DNA of 33,829 bases from an uncultured Campylobacter sp. GTDB taxonomy: Bacteria; Campylobacterota; Campylobacteria; Campylobacterales; Campylobacteraceae. The notes beneath the pieces are model-generated. The model did not search any database, was not told where the DNA came from, and saw nothing but the letters and a program-made list of their open reading frames with translations. Made by a program: the position numbers and the translations under genes. Shown here one piece after another: positions 24,258 through 32,370 of this stretch. The stretch is from contig NZ_CALKTT010000036.1 of NCBI RefSeq assembly GCF_937997535.1, forward strand, positions 1 through 33,829, read 5' to 3'. The stretch's first letter is position 1. The number at the start of each line of letters is the position of its first letter.

Positions 24258-25004
24258 TTAGTTAAAAAGTTCGGCGATCTTATTTTGCAGCTCGCGCCCG
24301 CCGTAGTTCGCGCACAAATTTACGATCGCAGTGCCAATGATAGCGCCGTCTGCGTATTCTTTGGTGGCGCGAACATCGCTAGAATTGCGAATGCCAAAGC
24401 CGATCGCTACGGGCAGATCGCTCATTTTTTTAAGATCTGCGACCATATTTTTTAGGCGCGAGATCGGAGTTTGCTTGCTTCCGGTCACGCCGATAGCGCC
24501 CACGCCGTAGATGAAGCCGCGCGCGCGGCTCAAAACTCGCGCGGCGCGGTGCTCGCTCGTAACACTAATGAGCGGGATGAGCGCGATACCGAACTCCTCG
24601 CAAAGCGCGAAAATTTCTTCGTTTTCTTCATACGGCAGATCGGGGATTATTAGTCCGCTGATGCCGTAGCGCGCCGCCTGCACTACAAACTCGCGCGCGC
24701 CGTAGGCAAAGATCACGTTGTAATAGACCAAAAACACGAGCGGCTTGCGCGTTTGCACCTCTTTTAAAATTTCAAATACCTTCTCCGCGTTTACGCCGTT
24801 TTGCACCGCGGAAAAGCTCGCCTTAAAAATTTCGGGACCGTCCGCGAGTGGATCGGAATACGGGATACCGATCTCAAGCAGATCGATCGCGCTTTCGTCT
24901 AAATTTGACAAAAACTCCTTCGTGTGCGCGGGGCTCGGGTAGCCCGCCACGATGTAGCCGATGTTTGCCTTTTTGCCCGCAAAGGCCGCTTTGATCTTAT
25001 CCAT
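24258..25004 (-). CDS. trpA: Tryptophan synthase alpha chain
   Basis: 248 residues. It cleaves indole-3-glycerol phosphate to indole, which is channelled to TrpB. The alpha-chain core LLEIGIPYSDPLADGPEI carries the catalytic Glu44 and Asp55; PLVFLVYYNVIFAYG, GLIIPDLPYEE, LISVTSEHR and the phosphate-binding GVTGSKQ and PVAIGFGIRN follow. Slightly shorter than the E. coli protein but complete. Its start overlaps the trpB stop by 8 bp, giving translational coupling, and the FliO-like gene follows after 10 bp. Confidence 0.97.
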   Translation of the reverse strand: MDKIKAAFAGKKANIGYIVAGYPSPAHTKEFLSNLDESAIDLLEIGIPYSDPLADGPEIFKASFSAVQNGVNAEKVFEILKEVQTRKPLVFLVYYNVIFAYGAREFVVQAARYGISGLIIPDLPYEENEEIFALCEEFGIALIPLISVTSEHRAARVLSRARGFIYGVGAIGVTGSKQTPISRLKNMVADLKKMSDLPVAIGFGIRNSSDVRATKEYADGAIIGTAIVNLCANYGGRELQNKIAELFN

Positions 25005-26178
25005 AAATCGTTCCTTTTTTGTAGTTCATCACGGTATCCATATCCTTATCGCCCCTGCCGCTTACGTTTACGACGATCGTTTTTCTGCCTTTTAGCTGCG
25101 AACAGAGCTTTTCTAAATACGCTAACGCATGCGCGCTTTCGATCGCGGGGATGATACCTTCGAGCCTGCAGAGCAGTTTAAGTGCCGTGATGCACTCATC
25201 GTCGGTTACCGCTTCGTATCGCACGCGACCCGTCTCATGCAGATGCGCGTGCTCTGGACCTACGCCGGGATAATCAAGCCCCGCCGAGATGCTGTGTACG
25301 GGCTCGATCATGCCGAATTTATCCTGCAGTACGATCGTTTTCATACCGTGGATGATGCCCGCGCGCCCGTTGGTAATGGTCGCTGCGTGATAAGGGGTTT
25401 GTGTGCCCAAGCCGCCCGCTTCGACGCCGATGAGTTGCACGGCGGGATCATCCACGAACGCGCTAAAAATTCCTATCGCATTGCTTCCGCCTCCTACGCA
25501 GGCTAGGACGTAATCAGCCTTGACTCCCTTGCTTGCGAGCTGCAATCTGGTCTCGGTACCGATGACGCTTTGAAAATCCCTAACCATCTTAGGATACGGA
25601 TGTGGCCCGACCACCGAGCCGATGACGTAAAATACGCTCTCAATCTCGTTCACCCACGCCTGAATCGCCGCGGTGGTCGCCTCTTTGAGCGTTTTTAAAC
25701 CGGTGCCGATTTTGATTAAATTTGCACCCAAAAGCTGCATCCTAAAGGCGTTGAGCTGTTGGCGCGCGGCGTCGGTCTCGCCCATATACACATCGCACTC
25801 AAGCCCAAATAGCGCCGCTGCCGTCGCTGTCGCCACGCCGTGCTGGCCTGCGCCGGTTTCTGCGATGACCTTTTTTTTACCCATCTTTTTAGCTAACAGC
25901 GCCTGCGCAAGGGCATTGTTGATTTTATGAGCGCCCGTGTGGTTAAGATCCTCGCGCTTTAGATAAATTTCATGCCCATAGTGCTCGCTAAGGCGCGCAG
26001 CGTGATATAGCGGCGTCGGACGCCCCGCGTATTCGCGCAGCAAGCAACCCAGCTCATCTTTAAATTCCTTCGTCTGCGCTATGGTGTTGTACGCATCCTC
26101 CAACTCCTCAAGCGCAAACATCGCCGTTTCGGGCACGAATTGCCCGCCGAAACTCCCGAAATACGCCTTTTTATTCAT
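24997..26178 (-). CDS. trpB: Tryptophan synthase beta chain
   Basis: 393 residues from the ATG at 26178, with AGGAG 7 nt upstream; an in-frame ATG five codons earlier lacks a site. PLP enzyme that condenses indole with serine. Signatures: FGGQFVPE near the start, REDLNHTGAHKINNA with the PLP lysine Lys85, ETGAGQHG, and the phosphate-binding VGGGSNAIG. Length and motifs are those of a normal TrpB1. It starts a minus-strand unit trpB-trpA-FliO-like with its own promoter, detached from and opposite to trpE-trpGD-trpF. Confidence 0.98.
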   Translation of the reverse strand: MNKKAYFGSFGGQFVPETAMFALEELEDAYNTIAQTKEFKDELGCLLREYAGRPTPLYHAARLSEHYGHEIYLKREDLNHTGAHKINNALAQALLAKKMGKKKVIAETGAGQHGVATATAAALFGLECDVYMGETDAARQQLNAFRMQLLGANLIKIGTGLKTLKEATTAAIQAWVNEIESVFYVIGSVVGPHPYPKMVRDFQSVIGTETRLQLASKGVKADYVLACVGGGSNAIGIFSAFVDDPAVQLIGVEAGGLGTQTPYHAATITNGRAGIIHGMKTIVLQDKFGMIEPVHSISAGLDYPGVGPEHAHLHETGRVRYEAVTDDECITALKLLCRLEGIIPAIESAHALAYLEKLCSQLKGRKTIVVNVSGRGDKDMDTVMNYKKGTIYG

Positions 26179-26204
26179 CCTATCTCCTCGCATTAAATCG
26201 CAAG

Positions 26205-26210
26205 ATTATA
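26205..26210 (-). promoter_or_regulatory. Predicted -10 box of the trpBA promoter
   Basis: On the minus strand a TATAAT lies 26 nt upstream of the trpB ATG. The leader would be about 20 nt, too short for attenuation, as at trpE. Confidence 0.55.
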
Positions 26211-26493
26211 TAAAATTTCGCGTTAAATTTCGCTTTTTTTGACGACACCTTTTGCGGCGCTATTTTAAAATTTATCGGATATTCAGTCGCAAAAAACGCG
26301 CGGCGCAAGATGGTAAACTTTAAAATTTACAATTCAAGGTTTCACGAACTACAAGTAAATTTTATAACGTGATTCTATATGGAATATGAGGGCTTAAATT
26401 TGAAAGCAAAATATCTCAAAAAGAGCAATGGTGTCCCCGACATTATCTATACACCCCTCAAAAACTTCCCGAAATACGCGATTACAGAATATC

Positions 26494-26523
26494 GTTATAT
26501 AGTTATTCTAGGGACTATATAAC
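26494..26523. repeat. Perfect 10-bp inverted repeat with 10-nt loop
   Basis: GTTATATAGT (26494-26503) and ACTATATAAC (26514-26523) flank TATTCTAGGG. It lies at the edge of the gene desert and is AT-rich, so it is a possible protein-binding site rather than a strong RNA hairpin. Confidence 0.6.
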
Positions 26524-27432
26524 AAAATTTGTCGTCTCTTAAGGAAACTTTCAATAATAAGCAAAAATGAGTTAAAAAGCTACGAAGCTCAAGGAATTTA
26601 GCTTAAACTTTATGACGGCTTAAGACCAAAACCTTAAGGATGCTGATTCAATACATTTTCGCTCAATGACTTAAACGCATACCTGCAAGATGTTTTCTTT
26701 AAGACAAAGAACAAACAACAGATAAAGGCTTAAGGCACTATTTTTGTCCTTATGCGCCGGAGATTATATTAGAAAGATCTTAAAAGCTACTTAGTCGAAA
26801 TTTATTGATACTCTTTTTGAGCTTTCCTTCTTAGCTAAAAAGTGCCTAAAAGCCCTTAAGCTTCTTTAAAAGCATGAGCAAGCGATGCAATTTCCTACAC
26901 ATTGCCAAGATTTCTAAAATACAGAGGGGATGATTCAAAATTTAAGCAGACAGGTAAAATGTAGCGAAATAAAGGGAGGCAAATCGAGCGCGGCAAGAGT
27001 AGCTAGAATAATAAAGAACGCTAAAGTGTTTATTCGCATACCAACAAACACTAAAGCAGCCATCCATCAGATTATGAAGCAAATAAATGGTATAGGAATA
27101 TCAAAAATCGACGAAAAGACCAAATAGTGAATAAAAGGATAAAGTAGACATTCTAAAAGCTTTATGCACTTATAGCGCTAAAAGCAAGCATCAAAGCTTA
27201 ATAGTTGCAGCGATTAAAACATTAAAGCACCTTAAAAGTATTTCTAGGCAAAGCTTAAAAAGTAGCGCTTGAAGCAGCCGTGGCATTTGAAGTAGCAATT
27301 CAATACATCAAGCACACAAAGTAGTAATAAAGATCAATGATGATAGAAGTATTAATGGAGATAAATCGGGTATATACTGAAAATAGTAGACATAAGTATA
27401 ACAAGCAAATCAAGTATAGTAAGCATAATAGC

Positions 27433-27587
27433 AAGTAAATCAAGCATGGCAAGCATCGCAAGAATAATCAAGGAGTAAAGAATGTCCGCACGATCCGCTC
27501 GATCGCAAATATATCGAAAGGCAGCAAAAACATTAAAAGAATAAGTAAATCAAGTCTAGCATGAATAATAAAGGAGTGCAAGAATGT
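27433..27587 (+). repeat. Pair of imperfect direct repeats, about 50 bp each
   Basis: 27433-27485 and 27543-27587 both begin AAGTAAATCAAG and end with AATAAT, AAGGAGT and AAGAATGT in the same order, with small indels between. They look like a decayed tandem duplication. Confidence 0.55.
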
Positions 27588-27923
27588 GCTCTACTATTCA
27601 AATCAGACTAAACACCGGGCAAAACGCTCAATACCCATATATCCGCATACACCAAGATATTCAATAATTGTAAAAAAAGCTAAGAAGCTGGATAAACCAT
27701 ACACGGCAAAGAGCCTATAAATATCAAGCAGAATTTAAACAAAGCGGCATAAATTTAAGCAAGAAACATATAAGCAAATCTTACGAAATCCATATCAAAT
27801 AACTGAGATATACGCAAAAATCGTCGCATTACAAATACCGGTGCAATACCTCAATGACGATATAGGCAAAATACTACCACCGAAAACCACTGCATTATAC
27901 ATATCAGCATAGTTATAATCAAG

Positions 27924-27993
27924 AACCAGACTGAGATTAAAAGACGCCGTACTAAATATCAAAGTACTCTAAACCGGACTAAGATTAAAAAAC
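27924..27993 (+). repeat. Pair of 22-bp direct repeats, 48 bp apart
   Basis: 27924-27945 and 27972-27993 match at 19 of 22 positions; shared words are AACC, GACT and AGATTAAAA. The three differences are all A/G transitions. Confidence 0.6.
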
Positions 27994-28535
27994 ATTATAA
28001 GGTGCTATAAATTCTAATAAGTGACGCATAAACAACAATGATGCTTTAACGACGGCAATACTCAAATATACGAACTAGTCTTAAACGATTAAACACCACC
28101 CAATAACATTACCCGTTAAAAGTTACACGGGAATTTAAAGTAAAATTTATTAAGATTAATATGCAAGCGGCGAAATCTTGCTCATCAACACATTAAAAAG
28201 CTATACCCAAATTTAAAGCCTAATTCAAAAAGCAGAGGAAGCTTTTCGAGGATAAGGACAAGAATATAAAACCGCTCCACGCCACATAGCATTAAAACGC
28301 GTCATAATATTTAAAAAGAAGTCATAGAGAGCATTGCAATCACAAAGGGATAATATCTTTTAGGCTTATAGCTTTTATAGTTATGATGATTAAAAAATAC
28401 GCGGGTATATTTTCAAATTTACGTGTAGCTGTAATATACAAAAAATATAGTCGAAAAAAGAGAACTCCTATAAAGCACGAAAACGTCTCAAATAGGTGCA
28501 ATAAAGTAAAACGCGACGGAAAGACACATTATAAA

Positions 28536-28569
28536 TATCCGTCAAGAGCCTATCGCCTCTTGACGGATA
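28536..28569. terminator. Perfect 13-bp-stem hairpin, likely bidirectional terminator
   Basis: TATCCGTCAAGAG (28536-28548) and CTCTTGACGGATA (28557-28569) pair perfectly around an 8-nt loop. It is GC-rich compared with its surroundings and lies at the point where base bias switches strand, as expected between convergent genes. A plain T-tract is lacking. Confidence 0.5.
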
Positions 28570-28657
28570 GCCCCCAGCCATGGGCATTTATAGCTTGCAT
28601 ACGGCACGCTTCATAGCGTAAAATGAGACGAATGGGAAGGCAAATGGGACGACTTAT

Positions 28658-28819
28658 TTATGGAATTTGCTCTATTCGGTCCAAAGCTTCATTGCGCTTT
28701 CTACCACTTTCCTTTTGCGCTCTTCGCTCAAATACTTTCTTTAAATTCTTTAAGTACCCTAGAGAGTTTATATATCCCTCTGCCACTTTACGGGTAGAAT
28801 ATACTTTGAAGCGCTTGCC
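28658..28819 (-). pseudogene. Remnant of a minus-strand gene, C-terminal fragment
   Basis: 53 open codons without a start, bounded upstream by TAA (28820-28822) and ending at TAA (28658-28660). The translation is basic and protein-like: RFKVYSTRKVAEGYINSLGY, then LKKVFERRAQKESGRKRNEA and LDRIEQIP. The family is not recognised; it could be the end of a mobile-element protein. Confidence 0.35.
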
Positions 28820-28892
28820 TTAGTCTTTCAATTTTTAAAACGACAAAACCAAAATTTCATCCGCCGTTTTATAAAATTTTAATCCCCTTTCG

Positions 28893-28898
28893 TATAAA
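28893..28898 (+). promoter_or_regulatory. Predicted -10 box (TATAAA) of the TolC-like gene
   Basis: TATAAA in the run CGTATAAAATG, 34 nt before the TTG start at 28932. Confidence 0.4.
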
Positions 28899-28931
28899 AT
28901 GTATTAAAATTTTATTTATAAAGAGCCTAAT

Positions 28932-30761
28932 TTGGATAAATTTAAAATAGCTTTCACCGTTTTTGTTTTGATCTTAGGCGCTGACGTGTTAAACGCAGCG
29001 GATAAATTTAATCCCGCCGCACCAAAACCAATCCCCGATAGAGCAAATGTGCAAAGATCCACCCCCAATAAAACAAACGTACAAAAACCTACCTCTAATA
29101 AAGCATCAGTTCAAAATCAAACTGACATACCAAAATCCTCCCTCGATAAAGCTATCGCACAACAATCCACTCCCAACAAAACGTCCACTCAAAACCAATC
29201 AGTAATGCAAAAATCCATGTCCAATAAAATATCGGCACAAAAATCTACTCAAACTCAAAGATCCCTACAAGAGCTAACGTCCGATGAACAAAGTGGGGCC
29301 AATAAGCAAACCCTACCAAACTCTCAGAGTGCCTTAGAAAAATATCTCTCCACTCCCGAGACTGGCCCCAAACAAGATAGCTCGCAAAGCGCCTCAAAGA
29401 ATTCAAATCCTAAAGCCAAAGCCCCTACTAAAATTTATAGACTAGATAGATCAAAAATACGGGATATAAATCAAAAAAGACTAGACGGAGAACTTGATTC
29501 AAATTTTAAAGCGGGCCCAAACTCCTTCTCTTTCGACGCTTTATTAGAGCATACTTTAGCTAATTCACCGAGTTTAAATTTAACCAGGCTCGATGTTCAA
29601 AGCGCACGCAACGAGCTTGAGTATCAAAAGGCCTCGCGCTATCCCGAACTTGGTATCAATGCCAATAGTGAATACGCCAAACGCTACGGCGCCCGCTACA
29701 ACTCCGTGCAGATTGGCGACGATAGCCTAGTCTCGCAAAGCGGCTATGGAGATTCCCTCTCTTTAGTACTACGTCAAGATATATTTAAATTCGGCGCAGA
29801 TGAGTTAGCCATAGAAGCTGCCGAAGAGAATATCAAACAAGCAGATCTTAAAAGATGCTCTGCCTATATGGACGGCTCTATCAAGCTTTTGGAGCTTTAC
29901 GACGAGGCGCTCGGATATAAAAACAGAATAGAAATTTATGAGCGGTTAAAAGATGCCTACGAGATGCTTTATATCTATGAAAAGAGGCTATCTGGCGCAG
30001 GAGAGCTAAGTAAAACAGCTCTGGAAGATCAAGCCATAGCATTAGCCGATACTAGCTATGAGTTATCTCAATTAGAACTAAACGCAAATAATGTTTTAAA
30101 TAAAATTTACTCGCTTTCGGGAGTTAAAATTCCAAACGTGTTTTATCTTTCGGATCTAGGCGGAGCTAATAGTATCAGCTCAGACTTCGTACCCTTTGAA
30201 GATAGCGTAATCGCTAAAGGATTTGATCATGAGCTAGCCGCAAATGAGCTAAGTATGAGATCTCAGGAGAGACTTTATTATCCTACCGTTTCGCTCTACG
30301 GCAGATACGATCTTTACGGCAGCGACAGAGATGACTTTAGCCGCGCCGGAAAGGATGTCAAAAGACACGGGTATAGAGCGGGGCTTACGGTGCATATGAG
30401 CCTATTTGACGGAGGCAAACGCGCCGCACAGATCAAAGAAAAGCAGATAAATAAAGAAAGAATTTTATCTAAAAAGGAGGAAGCTAGATTAGAATACGAA
30501 AAGCAGATCGCAGATCTTAAACTATTTCTATCCAAAAAGGACGAATACGATAAAATCCTATCCAATTCCTCTAAAATTTCAAAAGATATCCTAACTATGC
30601 AAAAGAGATTAAATGCCGGCAACGAAAGCTCAAAAATCGATGTTTTAAACTCCCTAATAGCCTCTTTAAAAAAGGAGTTAGCTCTTAAAGAACATACGCA
30701 AAAAGCCAGCTTTAATATCAAAAAAGCGGAACTAATGTCTAGATACGGAAGGTGTGAGTAG
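28932..30761 (+). CDS. TolC-family outer-membrane efflux/secretion protein with a Ser/Thr/Gln/Asn/Lys-rich N-terminal arm
   Basis: 609 residues from a TTG (weak AAAGAG site; no nearby alternative). Signal peptide 1-22 (ends VLNAA). Residues about 25-165 form a low-complexity arm of degenerate repeats with units such as STPNKTNVQKPTSNKASVQ, unlike ordinary TolC. From FSFDALLEHTLANSPSLNLT onward it is a typical OEP protein: two helical/beta repeats with long coiled coils (ARNELEYQKASRYPELGINA; LRQDIFKFGADELAIEAAEE; RAGLTVHMSLFDGGKRAAQI). It would form a trimeric channel across the outer membrane for a type I secretion or efflux system; no ABC transporter or adaptor is in the window. The toxin-like cassette 0.4 kb downstream makes secretion plausible. 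After its TAG stop the frame stays open for 24 more codons. Confidence 0.88.
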   Translation: MDKFKIAFTVFVLILGADVLNAADKFNPAAPKPIPDRANVQRSTPNKTNVQKPTSNKASVQNQTDIPKSSLDKAIAQQSTPNKTSTQNQSVMQKSMSNKISAQKSTQTQRSLQELTSDEQSGANKQTLPNSQSALEKYLSTPETGPKQDSSQSASKNSNPKAKAPTKIYRLDRSKIRDINQKRLDGELDSNFKAGPNSFSFDALLEHTLANSPSLNLTRLDVQSARNELEYQKASRYPELGINANSEYAKRYGARYNSVQIGDDSLVSQSGYGDSLSLVLRQDIFKFGADELAIEAAEENIKQADLKRCSAYMDGSIKLLELYDEALGYKNRIEIYERLKDAYEMLYIYEKRLSGAGELSKTALEDQAIALADTSYELSQLELNANNVLNKIYSLSGVKIPNVFYLSDLGGANSISSDFVPFEDSVIAKGFDHELAANELSMRSQERLYYPTVSLYGRYDLYGSDRDDFSRAGKDVKRHGYRAGLTVHMSLFDGGKRAAQIKEKQINKERILSKKEEARLEYEKQIADLKLFLSKKDEYDKILSNSSKISKDILTMQKRLNAGNESSKIDVLNSLIASLKKELALKEHTQKASFNIKKAELMSRYGRCE

Positions 30762-31202
30762 GCGCTTGGTAGCCAAGTAGATGGTTTCGCGGCTAGCCCA
30801 ATAGATAGTTTAAGCGGCTATGGCGTTTTAACATAGCGTCTTGTATTTGGCTTTAGGCCTTGTATCTTGCAGTGCTGGGAATAAAATTTTAAAATTTAGA
30901 GTAGTAAAGAACCTTGAAATTTGATATGCTAAAGCGGTTTTAAATTTTAAATATACCGTAAGAATAAAAGGGTAAAATGCGGCGAAATTTTTATATGAGT
31001 AGGGGATTTGATGAGAGATTGCAATAAAGGGCTGATAGTAGCAAAAAACTCTTTATAACGCAAGCGCTAAAACGGATAAACGCTCTAGCTAAGCAAGCCC
31101 TAATAAAACAAATCCTACTTCCTACTATATATTTATGAGCGCATGGGCGAATATAAACATATCGTAAAATCTAAGATTATTAAAATTCTTGAGGAGGAGA
31201 GA
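30762..31202. other. Spacer between the TolC-like gene and the toxin/immunity-like cluster
   Basis: About 440 bp. The first 72 bp continue the TolC reading frame after its TAG and contain two imperfect copies of a 24-bp unit (TAGCCAAGTAGATGG and TAGCCCAATAGATAG type). The rest has no credible gene. An in-frame upstream ATG at 31143 is not used as a start because the GAGGAG-led ATG at 31203 fits the paralog downstream. Confidence 0.45.
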
Positions 31203-31685
31203 ATGGCGTTTGTAGCGGAATATATTTCTAAAGAGGATATTAAGAAATATGATATTATAAATCGTGTAGATCAGTGCTTGGCAAAATATCATTATGATCC
31301 ACAGGGGCCTAATGAAATAAAGTGGTTAGACTGGGTAATCGACAGGCAAAGAGATATTTGGCTTATCTTTGTTTGTAGCCCGCATCTACCTGATCCAAGA
31401 GACGGATATACCGGAGAGATGATTTGGCTGCTTTATTATAAAGGTAGAGAAATCGAGCTTGATATTAGACGGGTCTATGACGAAACCACAAGTAAAATGC
31501 TAGTCGATAATCCGTTTTTTATCAAATATAAGCTAGAAAATATAAATTCTGGTCTTGACGGAATTTCGTTAGATGAGCTCTATAAGGTGCTTAATGAAGC
31601 TTTGATAGAATATGGAGAAAGTGGTATACACGGTAGAAAGTTCTTGCCAAAAGATCATGAAGTCGTAACTTTTCTGCACGATTAA
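31203..31685 (+). CDS. Putative immunity-like protein, paralog 1
   Basis: 160 residues from the ATG at 31203, preceded by GAGGAG; a longer start at 31143 is open but the ribosome-binding site and the matching start of paralog 2 (both ATGGCGTTTG) support this one. A small soluble acidic protein: MAFVAEYISKEDIKKYDI, WVIDRQRDIWLIFV, MIWLLYYKGREIELDIR. Paralog 2 (31925) has the same word order, including VVDRQRKCWFMLI and LWRLYYNGDSV. Small paralogous acidic proteins repeated beside a large toxin-like gene are typical of immunity proteins of polymorphic toxins; that role is inferred from context only. The gene is AT-rich. Confidence 0.65.
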   Translation: MAFVAEYISKEDIKKYDIINRVDQCLAKYHYDPQGPNEIKWLDWVIDRQRDIWLIFVCSPHLPDPRDGYTGEMIWLLYYKGREIELDIRRVYDETTSKMLVDNPFFIKYKLENINSGLDGISLDELYKVLNEALIEYGESGIHGRKFLPKDHEVVTFLHD

Positions 31686-31701
31686 ATATAAAGGATAAAA
31701 A

Positions 31702-31908
31702 ATGACGAGTAAACAAGCCGATCAAATTTTAGCAGATATTGCAGACGGTAAAGATGTGCGCACCAGTAGCGGCGCTAAGGTAACCACTGAAAATTTTGAG
31801 AAATTTTTTCTAAACGATATGGTTGGGAGACTAGGCATTAAAAGCGAAGGCGATATCTACGAGCATATAAGCGAATATAAATATGTCGTAGATATAATTA
31901 AATATTAA
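31702..31908 (+). CDS. 68-residue protein of unknown function in the cassette
   Basis: Good ribosome-binding site (AAGGA, 7 nt before ATG) and 16 bp from the gene before and after, so it is part of the same transcript. Sequence is soluble: MTSKQADQILADIADGKDVR, SSGAKVTTENFEKFFLNDMV, then IYEHISEYKYVVDIIKY. It could be an orphan C-terminal toxin fragment, a second kind of immunity protein or an antitoxin-like regulator; nothing identifies it. Confidence 0.65.
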   Translation: MTSKQADQILADIADGKDVRTSSGAKVTTENFEKFFLNDMVGRLGIKSEGDIYEHISEYKYVVDIIKY

Positions 31909-31924
31909 ATTTAAGGAGTAGAGA

Positions 31925-32368
31925 ATGGCGTTTGAAAATGCAATCATCACGAAAGAGGATGATGAGAAGTATGGATTGAGCAAAATTTTTTATCAATATA
32001 GTCCGTATTATGAAGATCCAACAAAATATTGGGTCGTTGATAGGCAAAGAAAATGTTGGTTTATGTTAATAAAACGTTTTCCGAGCGAAGAATATGATAA
32101 TGGTTATGGCAGTAAAAAATTATGGAGATTGTATTATAATGGTGATAGTGTAAATATTATTTTGGATTATAAATATGATCAAAAAATAAATGGTAAGCTA
32201 TTTGAAAGAGTGTGGGTAATATTAGGTTTTGAGGCTATAGAAGTAAAGGTTTTAGAAGATAGCGATATTTTATCGTTGTTGGAGGAAATATTGATTAAAT
32301 TTCATTTTAAACCATACTGGGAGAGCCAAGATAATTTTACAGTAACATTAATAGATGCTAGGAGATAA
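31925..32368 (+). CDS. Putative immunity-like protein, paralog 2
   Basis: 147 residues, AAGGAG ribosome-binding site. It parallels paralog 1 from the first codons (MAFENAIITKEDDEKYGL; WVVDRQRKCWFMLI; KLWRLYYNGDSVNIILDYKY) but is diverged over the C-terminal third. It is immediately upstream of the large toxin-like gene (2 bp spacing), which makes it the likelier cognate partner. Function inferred from context and paralogy. Confidence 0.65.
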   Translation: MAFENAIITKEDDEKYGLSKIFYQYSPYYEDPTKYWVVDRQRKCWFMLIKRFPSEEYDNGYGSKKLWRLYYNGDSVNIILDYKYDQKINGKLFERVWVILGFEAIEVKVLEDSDILSLLEEILIKFHFKPYWESQDNFTVTLIDARR

Positions 32369-32370
32369 AG

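Larger units (their letters stand above)
26211..28892. other. 2.7-kb gene desert with decayed coding fragments
   Basis: No intact gene is convincing. The plus strand is strikingly A-rich: 27301-27360 has 29 A against 13 T, and 27421-27480 has 29 A against 9 T. In-frame stops interrupt every frame at short intervals, yet several open stretches read as protein, for example 27135-27269 (45 codons, KDKVDILKALCTYSAKSKHQ onward) and about 27256-27321 (VALEAAVAFEVAIQYIKHTK). From about 28.66 kb the bias flips to pyrimidine-rich. This is what decayed genes on the plus strand followed by one on the minus strand would look like. Nothing recognisable as a transposase or integrase remains. Confidence 0.5.

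Noticed and set aside
26429..26520. tRNA 3' end-like GTCGGGGACACCA on the minus strand, with GTCCC some 80 nt upstream
   Set aside because: Acceptor strands can pair, but there is no T-loop (TTC) or D-loop (GG) between them, so not a tRNA; IS end considered instead.
26930..27127. 65-codon frame with ATG in the gene desert
   Set aside because: GAGGGG abuts the ATG with no spacing, no family resemblance, and it is embedded in A-rich DNA with frequent stops; kept only as part of the decayed region.
26211..28600. Stop-codon recoding as an explanation for the interrupted frames
   Set aside because: All three stop codons occur in the frames and protein-like pieces lie in different frames, so decay is the simpler reading.
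26900..28600. CRISPR array in the repeat-containing A-rich region
   Set aside because: Repeats occur only in pairs, are imperfect and irregularly spaced; no cas genes are present.
28383..28616. 77-codon plus-strand frame crossing the 13-bp hairpin
   Set aside because: Runs through a strong terminator-like hairpin and has no ribosome-binding site or recognisable motif.
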